From NCBI GenBank assembly GCA_039654915.1, contig CM077596.1, positions 8,122,001 to 8,186,000 on the forward strand: a stretch of DNA of 64,000 nt. Direction: 5' to 3'. Under the pieces are notes generated by a model. That model did not search any database. It saw nothing but the letters and a program-made list of their open reading frames with translations, and was not told the origin of the DNA. The translations under genes were made by a program, and so were the position numbers. Below, piece by piece: positions 44,168 through 54,138 of this stretch (positions are counted from its first letter, which is position 1; every line of letters starts with the position of its first letter). This DNA is from Aquilaria yunnanensis (Eukaryota; Streptophyta; Magnoliopsida; Malvales; Thymelaeaceae).

Positions 44168-47100
44168 TGTGAGGAACCATCCTAATAAATACCTAATTAA
44201 TTTATTAATTAGGCTAAATTATTATGTTGCCTAATCCAAACTCTTAACTAGATTAGAATCATTTCTTTTTTCTAGGATCTTTTGTCAAGATTTACTATGT
44301 AAATCCTAGTCACTTGTCTAGCATTTAGTATATACTTAAGAGTTAAGAAAAACATTTATTTAGTTTTAATAAAACACTTAAGTTTATTAAACTAAGATAG
44401 TGGTTTGGTGGAATTTAAAGAAAACATGAATAAAATATGTGTAGCCGCGTAAGAAAACATTTTAACGCTCATGAATGCACAAGTAATATATTATGCCAAA
44501 GCATGGATGAAAACTACACTCATTGCAAGTAAATACTTCTGCAATAGAATATTTAAGTGTTTAGCCTATTAACCTAAGCAAGTAATGTCATGGGTTGATA
44601 ACCCAGTTATGCTAATTCAAAATCAAGACGTACTAGCTCCTACCACCATGCTACAAAATATTCATGACCCAAATGGTCGACAGGCTCACCTTTGCTCGGG
44701 AGAGAAAAACCCAAGCGAGGAGCGACCCAGTGAGTCCTTGCCTGACTACCTTGTTGTACAAGGAAAATAAGTTGGGAGTTAGACTCTGACCATAAGTGCA
44801 TGCAACATATAAAAAAGAACATGTAATGTATACCAAATGTACCTATGAGAAACTAACAAACAAGTATCAAATAATCACTGTGGATTATTTGGCTTCTCGA
44901 TGATGTTATCTGCATATTAACAATAAGGGAAAGTATATAAAATACTTAGTAAGGTATTTTAAAACAAACAATACATAACAACGCCACACATAATAGCCCA
45001 TATGCACACATTGCCATGCATGCATGAACCTTGCCCATAAACTATATGAGCATGCCACGAGCTCTTATGGTGTGGAGTATTATATAATGACCATCATATC
45101 ATGCCCTTTTGGGTGCATGACTCCTCATACTTCTCAAACAAACAAACAAACAAAATACCCATTGGTCCATTTTTGCCCTTGAGCATGCATCCTTGCATTT
45201 GCCCTTGAGCTTGCCAGCTTTCGCTAGCTCAAAAACTCTTTTATTGTATGCAGCAAGGTTTAATCTAGTTTGATGTGTGTTCTAGTGCCATTGGATATAT
45301 TTTGCCCCATCTTGGGCCCTATGCCTCATTGGGCCAATGTGTGTGCTTATTTGTGGCCCAGGTCATTTAGTAGGCTTAAGTGTCATTTAGGCTTTAGGGT
45401 TTTATCGTGGGCTTGCCTACATGGGTCATGCCCAAAGCATAACCCTTGGCCAACATGGAAGCCAAGCCCCTAGGGCATGCCCATATGACCTCTTAGGTGC
45501 ATACAGCCATGAGCCCGTAGGCATATGCACACGTGCACCCCTGGGTGTACTATCGGGAGCCCCTTAGGCACACACAGCTGCGTGACCTTTTGGGTGCACC
45601 CATATGCACCTTGTCACACCCAACTTACCATGCTCTTATGAACCTAAAATACTCATGCACCTAGGAGCCCTTGCCACACATGCACAATCACATACCGAGC
45701 CCTTGAGCTCGATCACAACACCTACACACCCAAACTGAGGCATACCTTTCTTGTGATTGCCAAACCTTGAAGGCTCAGCCACACTCATCTACCAAGAACC
45801 CAATGCTTGATTTGTAGGGTTTTGAGAGCCAAACAAGCGTAGCGGAATATAACCGAAACCCTCCAGGATCCTAGTAAAATGGGGTAAACTGGGTGTTCAA
45901 AATTTTCATACCTAATTCGGTTAAGATCTTTCACCCAATTATTGAGTTGAATAACAAACACCTGAACAGTTGATGTGTTCAAGCTTTCTACGGTATCCAC
46001 ACCGGCCTTTCGGGATCACCACACCTCTACCACGTCCCAGCAGATGCGTTTCTCTTGCGTTCGCAGTGCTAGCTTGCGTCCTCCAAAGAAAGACAAGAGA
46101 AGAGTGCGGTTGGAAGTTTTTGCGAGGTTAAGGAAAAAGCTGTGAATTTCTCACTATATGTTGTATTTATAGTGAAACTCAACTTCCAGGCCTAATGAGT
46201 TTTAAAGCCCTAATCCAATTAGGTTTATTTTTGGGCTTAATAATGGCTCAACCTTTAGGCCAATTATTAGTATGAAATTGTCATGAAACCATAACCCAAA
46301 TAAATTAGCCCATGCACTCAAATAATCCAAATAGACTGTATGTGTGCGACCTAATAGGTTTTTACCACATTGGCATTGATCATAAATCACATTTATGATC
46401 ATAAGTAATGAGTGGTGTCTAGCTACACATCGTTGCTACCCAAGTGACAAGATTGTCAGTGATTCGACCAAACCTTTATGATCATTATTCATATATGCCA
46501 TTGTCCTTTTGTCCAAGATATCAAGACTAAGCACGAGACATGGAGTGTGTCACTCTTGTATAGCTCAATCTTTGGTTTCTTGATTACCGAGTAGACTAAC
46601 TTAAATTTATGACATTGATATTGTATATCAATTCATCCAAGCATGATCATGCATTTTCTTAGTTTTACTCCCGTTACATAGAAGGGACAAATCCCATCTT
46701 GATCATACAAAACCCTCCACATGATATGTGAAATACCTAATGATCTCCTTCAAGTTCACTCAGTTACGAGCAACAAATAGAAGTATCAAAGTATGTGACT
46801 CACATGTAGGGAACATTGATGACCTTAGGTCAAAGGACTACATATACCATGATCACTATGAGAATTACTTTTGATATTCATATAATGATCCATGTAGCGT
46901 TTTTATGGTGGGTCGGTCCAGTACAAAAGTTCTACAACTTGTACCCATATGTAGATTACATATCTCATATCAGTCATATATGCTAGTCATTATGTATTAT
47001 TGTAACCCGCTCCACAATAATACTAGACTAGGGACATTTAAGAATATCATTATTCTAGGGTTATAATTATGTTTATTATGTTACACAGAAACAAAACAAC

Positions 47101-48794
47101 AAACATAATTATTGGATTAATGCCTCAATAAAATATCATGACTCAATGTGCAAAATAAAATCATCTCATGATTGGCTTTTGAGCACAACACTAATATGAT
47201 CCACACAGCATTTTACAGCCCATGCACCAAGGGCACTACCTATTGCCCAGAACTAGGAGCTAGATCCGACCTTAGTGCCACATGAGCCCTTTTTGGCTTT
47301 ATTGGTCACCCCGTGCCCTTTTTGCCCTACTATCTATCCTAGCTTTTACAAAGTTAAAACATGGGCAGAGCTTCCCAAAGAGAGAAGGGCTAGAACACCT
47401 TACCCTTGTGTAGATCACCACCTTGCAAACTCAAGTTTCAAGCACCAAGAGTCCTTTCCTAGTCTCTTTGTAGTCCCTTAACTACATAATAAAATAACCA
47501 CTTGACCAATCAACATTTTTGAGCCTAGGGGCAACATTTTTTACTACACATAAACAAGCCAAAATGACATCCTCACCTTAGTAGAAAATCTCAAACTAAA
47601 ACTCTTTTCCAAAGCTCCACGGTTCTCCTTCTTCTGACCAAGCTTAACCTTAATAGCCAAGAGTTTTTATGAGTATAATGTTGTTGTTTAAAGAAGAGGA
47701 AAACTAGCTCTAGTAAACTGAAGTTTCTTACCTCAATAAACAGGCCAAAACCATGGTGACCTCTTCGAGAAAAAAACCAAACTCCCAAGCCCTCCCTTGC
47801 AACAAACACACTCTCTCCTTGATTTCTCACTTACAAGCTCTTTTCCTCTTATTTTTATTTTATTTTTTTGGTGAGTTTCTGCATGTTTGAGGGTCTAAGA
47901 TGTGCTAAATGGGTATAGGAAGAGAAGAAAGAGATCTGGTGTGTTTGGGGATGAATAAGGATGGAAAATAGGTGAAAGGGCTAAAGTGGTAGAGGATTAA
48001 CGCTTTTACATGGTTAGTATTAGTTTAGGCTTCTTAACTAAGGGAAATGGGGCTCTTCCACATTTTTGGAAGCTTATTTTCTACCTCAAAACTAGGTTCC
48101 CTCATTCCTCAAAGTTTTCAAGAGGTACTTAGGGTGAAAGTGCCTTTTAGGCCTCATAACCCTTGGTTAAAAGGATGTCACCTCCATAAAATTCTCAAAT
48201 ATGTCTCCATTTGAACTTAAAATCATATATTTTATTTCCTTGACTTCCAACTATGTATTTTCCTACCCTTTACCAGGTTTGAATTTGGTTTACCGGCTTT
48301 GACCCAGGTTTGACCAAGTTTTGGCCAATCAAAATTACCAAAATGCCTTTCTTAGCTTCTCTTACAAGAAAAGTCTCAAATTTGGTCAAATTAACTCCAA
48401 ATTTCACCAAATGGTTTCAAATACCATTTCTCAACTTACCAATTAATTTTTTACCATATTTCACCTAAAAATTACCATTTTTCCCTTCCTTGCTTCTTTA
48501 GCAAGATAAAGCCAATTTTTGGCCAAATTGAGTTCAAGTTTCATTGAGATGTTCATTTCACCTCTAGAAGCTGAATTCTATATCTATTTGTCAAATTTTG
48601 AATTTTGACTTGAAAAATTACCAAATTGCCCCTAGTTGCTCTTATGGTCAATTTACCTTAGATTTTTAATCCTATGAACTCTAAGGACTATTTGACTCAT
48701 TGACTTGACTTAAACCTAGCTTGCAAGTGTAATCTTATCAAGGATTATGTAAATCAAAATAAATTAATTACCTGATAAAATAAGGGTTCTCACA
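44168..48794 (-). mobile_element. Solo-LTR-like element, 5-bp target duplication, with nested repeat
   Basis: Ends are TGTGAGGAACC (44168) and its counterpart GGGTTCTCACA (48784-48794), i.e. TG...CA with a short inverted repeat. AAACC is duplicated on both sides (44163-44167, 48795-48799). No gag or pol text is present. Without the nested block (about 45.8-47.2 kb) the size would be about 3.2 kb, compatible with a long gypsy LTR left by LTR-LTR recombination. Orientation (minus) is a guess. It interrupts Helitron 1. Confidence 0.62.
45795..47190 (-). repeat. Second LTR-like repeat nested in the solo-LTR-like element
   Basis: About 1.4 kb with a different texture. It has a TATA box CTATAAATAC on the minus strand near 46161-46172 and a following C-rich leader. 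Candidate ends are TGTTGTGCTC (minus, near 47189) and ...AAACCCTACA (near 45815). No target duplication confirmed. No ORF. Confidence 0.45.
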
Positions 48795-48799
48795 AAACC

Positions 48800-50161
48800 T
48801 ACAACACATTTTTTGAAATAATGTTTTTTGGCTATATAGTCGATTAACTCATTTACTTTCATTTTGAAAACTCTTGCCATAATATTAAGACGATATTCTA
48901 CTTTCTATCTTGATATTAATGATAATGCTCTACCAATTTATGTCCATTGTGTATTATCTTTAAATGCAATGAATAAATCTGGATGTCCATACAAGCGACA
49001 AATAACAATAGCTTTCTAATAGTTCTAGATCATATAATGGGGACTCCTAATAAAACTCAAGGGTAAAATTATTCCTTTAACAATTGCTTCCCCATTAATA
49101 TCCCCTTTTGTAATTGCATCTTTTGTACCCATATATATTTTTGATCTTAACTCTTTTTGAGTTTTTTTATATCAAGCAATCATTCCTCTTCAACACATGC
49201 AAAAGAATAAACAACATATTGTTGGAATAAACAACCAACTCTCAATGAAGTTAATCCATTAACACGATGAAATTGAATCCAATATGCATAAAACTAGCGC
49301 ATTGTTAGACATTCTTGCTTCATTGGTTTGTTTGTCACAATTTTTTTGTATGGAATTCCAAGATGAAATTCATCTTTAGCATAATGGAATAATAATGGAT
49401 ATTTCATTACCATAAAAGATCCGTGTAAATGACTAATTCAATGTAATTTTCTTGATTTATATTCAACAATTATATCACGATTTGAAGATTCTCCTTCTTT
49501 GAAATCGCCCACAACTAATCTGGCAACTTCTATTAATGTTGGATTTGCATAATTTCTATGGTCTATTGGTCATTTATATAAAATTTTTAACTGTATAGAT
49601 GTAATTGTTATTGAAATAATTTGATCATGAACCATTAGAAAACATATAACGATTTTTTATTACTATAAAAATTTTTGATAAAGTCTTCTCTAATTTGAAG
49701 ATCAATAGATGGTATATCATGAACATTCAATATTTTAAATCTATTTCATATTTCATTTTTAGTATCATAAATATATAACTTTGCAACTTTTGGATTTTCA
49801 CCTTCCATAGGTATAAGGGATCTTATATATGATAATTTTGATCATGAATATAGAATGTATAAGGTATGAATCCTTTATTTATAAAATGGTCAATTTTTGC
49901 AACTAAAGAAGTGAAAGCATACATGGAGTTGTGTAATCTAACATTTTGACAAAAACGACTATCTTTTGTTCTAGATGTTAATTTAAGAAGATTGTTCAAA
50001 GGAATAGGTGTAGGTTCTAGAGGAGGCAAAAACATATAACCATTTCTACAATATAAAGAGAATTGAGAATTGTTTTTATTTTTTCTTCCTTTTGAAGTGT
50101 TCATTTTACCAAAATATAGCCCCATAAAACTCACATTCAAAATTTGGACTCGCAAAATCAA
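48800..50161 (-). pseudogene. RepHel of Helitron 1, N-terminal part (block 1 of 3)
   Basis: Minus-strand text from the left edge of the MULE: KNNSQFSLYCRNGYMFLPPL (about 50070), SRFCQNVRLHNSMYAFTSLV and AKIDHFINKGFIPYTFYIHD (49980-49830), then VICRLYGHPDLFIAFKDNTQ (about 49015-48955) and ARVFKMKVNELIDYIAKKHY (about 48885-48820). These are the Helitron-like N domain motifs. The part 49823-50161 is open for 112 codons; the rest has stops. The gene then runs into the 44168-48794 insertion and continues in block 2. Confidence 0.83.
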
Positions 50162-51484
50162 GGGTTTAATTGAACGATTAAACCCTAACCTTTAGCTGCT
50201 GTTCCCATATAACCCAATTACCAACCTGCACGTTTTAACTCCCTGACCTCATTTAAGCATTTTATTTTGGATCTCTTGGTGATGGAACTCGTTAATTCAA
50301 ACAAAAAATATGATATCAGCATAAAATTGTAGAGAAAATGCTAACTTTAACCCCTAAAAACTTTTCCTTTTATCAAAGAATTCTTAAAACTTTAAAATCT
50401 AATAATAAACTCCACGAAAATGCTTGGACCACTCCCACTCTTATCTTTAATTCTCTCCTACCTCTCCTGTCACTAGGCCCCACACTCCGACCACCCCTAA
50501 TCCTCCATCCTGTCCAGCGAGGCTTTCCACCCTTGCTTTCAATTGCCCAAATTCACTTAGCATTTCATCGAACATATTATAAGCAAAACTTATTTTGAAG
50601 TGGGAAAACCTAGAGTAATAATCTTTCATCGCCAGCGTATCTACTTCCAACAAATCAGAATCACAACCCATAGAATTCAAAATTTCTTACAAAATTTGAG
50701 TTCAATTTACGTGCCAAACCTAGCTAGCCAATTCTTTTTCCACAACTCAGTACTTGCAAAAAAACCAAAAATTGGATTTATGCTTCAAGGGGCTGTGGCT
50801 GCACGGGAGGACGACTCAACTTGATTCTATTTGACGGTACTTAGAAGGGTTTGCACAATGAGGCTGAGGTTGATTCCCATAGAGATGAAGACAAAAAGAA
50901 CGAAGAGGCAGGTCTGAATTCCGACAAGTGGCACTTGGAGTTAGAGATGTTGAATCATCGGCGAGAGCTAGTCGAATTGCGACGAATGAGCTTGAGATGG
51001 TGAATCATCCTGCAAAATCTTAACCGATTTTATACCAAATTTCTTAGGTGTACATGGGAAATCTGGACCCAAGCATGATGGAATAGGACGGTGCCAGTGC
51101 GAAGAAGGGGGATGGTCAGAGAGGGTTGGCCAGAGAGTGAGGTGGAGTAGGCAGCTGAGAAGGTTGGCCAGAGATGGAGGCAAAGAGGGTTGGTCAGGGA
51201 GTGTGGCTGTGAAGGAGGAGAGGGAGGTAGAGGAGTTTATTATTAGATTTCAAAGTTTTCAGGATTATTTGATAAAGAGAAAAGCTTTCAAGGGTTAAAG
51301 TTAGAATTTTTTTTTATAATTTTATGCTGACATTACATTTTTTATTTAAAATAACAATTTCCTTCACTTAAAGGTTCAAAATGAAACATTTAAATGACAT
51401 TGGAGAGTCAAAACGTGTAAGTTGAAGGTTGAGTTAAAACTAAAACAATAATTAAAGTTTAGGGTTTAATCACACAAATAACCC
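50162..51484. mobile_element. Mutator-like (MULE) non-autonomous element
   Basis: Imperfect terminal inverted repeats of about 220 bp (50162-50390 and 51255-51484). Examples are AGCATAAAATTGTAGAG / AGCATAAAATTATAAAA and TAATAATAAACTCC at the inner edge on both sides. Outer ends GGGTTTAATT and GGGTTATTTG. A 9-bp target duplication with one mismatch flanks it: CAAAATCAA (50153-50161) and CAAAATCAG (51485-51493). Long TIRs and 9-bp duplications are the mark of Mutator-like elements. No transposase inside. The 0.85-kb centre has a 77-codon minus ORF (50447-50680) that could be captured sequence. Confidence 0.82.
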
Positions 51485-51493
51485 CAAAATCAG

Positions 51494-53008
51494 GTATTAT
51501 ATTTTTGTCCCTTGTTCAACAAAGAAAAACGAAAAATATAATTAATTCACAGAAATATGGAAATATGTAAAATTTTATATTACAATAAACATTTTATTTT
51601 AGAAAAAAACTATACATTGAGGACTTGTTAAGACACTAACAGAAGTGCTGCATCTTTCTTTTGAGACTGGCAAATTGAATCCAAGATGAACATGTTCATT
51701 TTCAATGTGTTGTCTTTTTGGAAGCTGAACTTCTGCGTTGCTTCTAATATCAATATGAGCAGTGCGACGTTGTTTATGTAAAGTGTAACACTTTTTGCTA
51801 TTTAAAGAGTATGTAGATCCCGTCACTAGTTATTCTGTCATGGATGGAAAATTTATTGGAAGTCATAATATATTTGAGAAATGTAACAGATAAAAATGAA
51901 AATATGAATACTTATAGGATATGTTCTAGGAATAGAAAGACAAATTAATTATCACTTATTATCTTGATTTTTCTATTAGGTAACTAAGTTAAAAATTTCA
52001 TATACAACAGTTAGCTGGCAAATGAAATATAGTGAATTAGAATAAATACTCAAAAAGAAACAATATTGACAACTCTGAAGACGAAATGCCGGAATACATA
52101 TCATATATTACTTATATAATGAAACAATAGAGTGGAAAATATGCAGCTCATGTGCTAATTTAAATGTACCACCTTCCCACATTGTAGAGAATGCTTTTGC
52201 ATATAAATTTAACTCTTACACAGTAAGATATATTTGTCTAGGTATATGCTAGTTTGCTAGTTATTCAGATACTAATTATACTGTTAAAAATAAGTATAAT
52301 TAAGGTCAGAAACAAAAGGACATAAATTGATCTCTCTATGGTTAATTAGTACAAAGTAAGCGTCAACAGAGTTAATACGGAAATACACATCACAGCAAAT
52401 AAACTTTATATGCATTATTGAAAGAGTGGGGCTTATATATCTCGTAAACTGTTTAGAACTTGTCTATAACTAATAATACAGAACATTGAGCATCTTTGTT
52501 TCCTACTCATATGATAAAAACAAAGTGTCATTTTCTCCGCGTGAAGATGAACAATCCAAACGATGTTCCTTCTCCAATGCTGCGCATAGTTTCATGTTTT
52601 CTATATTTAGTCGATGATTCTTAAAAGTAAGATCACTCAGTTCTTCCTCTAATGTCATGGAATGTTGCTGAACATTTTTAAGTTCCTTACGCGTCGATTC
52701 CAAACTGGCACATACATGATCATATAATTGACACCAATACTCATTGCTATTGCAGCCAAAATGCTTTAATCGAATATCAAAGCGTCTGCACAGTCTCCCA
52801 ATAGCAAGCAATGCTGCCTCTTGTTTTGCAGTATCAATATTGATTTTGGAATAGCCATGAACAGTTAAAGACGTCATTATCTATTGAACAGAAGGAACAT
52901 GAATATGAACTGACGCACAAAAGTGGCCATCAACTGGTATTTTGACAGCATACAATGGTGTAGATAAAGAAAGTTTGGAGCATATATATCTCAGCAAGAA
53001 TTGTTATT
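51494..53008 (-). pseudogene. Unrecognised minus-strand coding-like fragments upstream of Helitron 1 RepHel
   Basis: Two ORFs on the minus strand, 51599-51826 (75 aa) and 52503-52877 (124 aa), lie beyond the MULE from the RepHel N-terminus. The first has KKCYTLHKQRRTAHIDIRSN and KRQHIENEHVHLGF. The second starts MTSLTVHGYSKINIDTAKQE, continues ALLAIGRLCRRFDIRLKHF, and its second half is coiled-coil-like (TRKELKNVQQHSMTLEEEL). I do not recognise either family. They could be N-terminal RepHel exons, or plant gene fragments carried by the Helitron. E4 interrupts this unit at 53014. Confidence 0.4.
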
Positions 53009-53060
53009 GGTGATGATATTTAAAGTGGGATCGTAGATAAAGAAAGTTTGGAGCATATAT
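52960..53060 (+). repeat. 28-bp duplication across the left edge of E4
   Basis: GTAGATAAAGAAAGTTTGGA plus GCATATAT occurs at 52960-52987 (flank) and again at 53033-53060 (inside the E4 LTR), perfectly, 73 bp apart. The E4 LTR at 62700 has different sequence at the corresponding place, so the LTR copy seems to be a filler taken from the flank. Confidence 0.85.
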
Positions 53061-53410
53061 AAAGCTTTAGAGGTGAACTAGAGATCCTATAGCCAAAGAC
53101 AATATTAGAGCCCCAAGGTGGTTTCCCTCCAACGGTCAAGTCAGCCTTTAGAAACAAAGCAAAGCTAATAGAATGTAGAGTGAATTCATCACACCATGGG
53201 ATTGGCAAATGGAGGCTTTTTATACAACTGTGGGGGATTCGAGAGGATCGCTTTTGGATAGGAATTATCCTGCAATTAGGGGATTTTGTTTCCGTCTTTA
53301 CTAAGTTTCCTCTTTGGTTCATTTGAAGTTGGGCTCGTCATGTCTTATTGTGGGCCTTCTTCATATGGGCCTAGTTCATCATGGGCCGTGCATTTACTTT
53401 TATGCTACCA
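53014..53410 (-). repeat. 3' LTR of E4
   Basis: Matches 62700-63106 over nearly its full length (GAACTGGAGATCCTATAGCC, TTTCCTCTTTGGTTCATTT, GGCCTRGTTCATCATGGG). A minus-strand TATA-like GTATAAAAAG is near 53216-53225. Confidence 0.88.
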
Positions 53411-53428
53411 ATAACTCTCCCCACTTTT
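53411..53428 (-). other. Polypurine tract of E4
   Basis: AAAAGTGGGGAGAGTTAT on the minus strand, directly before TGGTAGCATA of the 3' LTR. Confidence 0.7.
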
Positions 53429-53867
53429 CAGGAAAATGTGGGCCTAGGTACAATTTCAAGGAGAGGTCAAAACACTTCTGTGCTTCTTTAGGATGATCTA
53501 CTTGATGCTTTGCCGTTTTGGGGCGGAGAATGATGCCAATTTGTGTCATTTCCAGAGTTCTCCATACATCATTGTATCCATTGGGGGTACGATGCCCCTT
53601 TTCTAATAACTTCTAGAGGAAGTCACACATACATTGTCAGATTGTAGTGAATTAGCATCAACCGTTCATCTCCGTCACACGTGGCAAGCTCGACGGTCAA
53701 GTTAGGAGACAAAACGGCACCCGTTAAATGCTTCTTCAGTGAAGTAATTCTGTGTGACTCTTGTAGCAACTGCACCTTGTCACATGTCCTCTTATTACTA
53801 GCCTACATATTCTCCATAATGATGATGGTGGTTTCCAAGAGGGTTTCCTAAGAGTCATGGTTTCCCT

Positions 53868-53877
53868 CTATAAATAA
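53868..53877 (+). promoter_or_regulatory. TATA box of the E4 antisense gene
   Basis: CTATAAATAA on the plus strand, 271 bp upstream of the antisense ATG, the same distance as in E2 (268) and E3 (293). Confidence 0.65.
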
Positions 53878-54138
53878 AGTAGACTTTTTACCTTTTTCCA
53901 TTTATCATTTCACTGCTTCTGCTATTTTCTTCTCCTTGATACTTTCTTCACTTATCCACAGTTCTTCTTCTGGTGTTGTTTGGGTTCTTCCTTGTAGTTT
54001 TTCTTCCCATATCCGTGCAAGCATCTTTGACCAAGCAATGGCTTCTTGGCCTTTATTGTTTGTTTCTGTCATAGTGGTTAGGTTCGACAATCATCAAGAA
54101 GGGCTGTTACTAGTCACGTTTCTTAACCAAATAGAGGG

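Noticed and set aside
44168..48794. A TIR DNA transposon (CACTA or hAT type)
   Set aside because: Only about 10 bp of clear end symmetry, TG...CA ends and a 5-bp duplication; an LTR origin fits better and no transposase is present.
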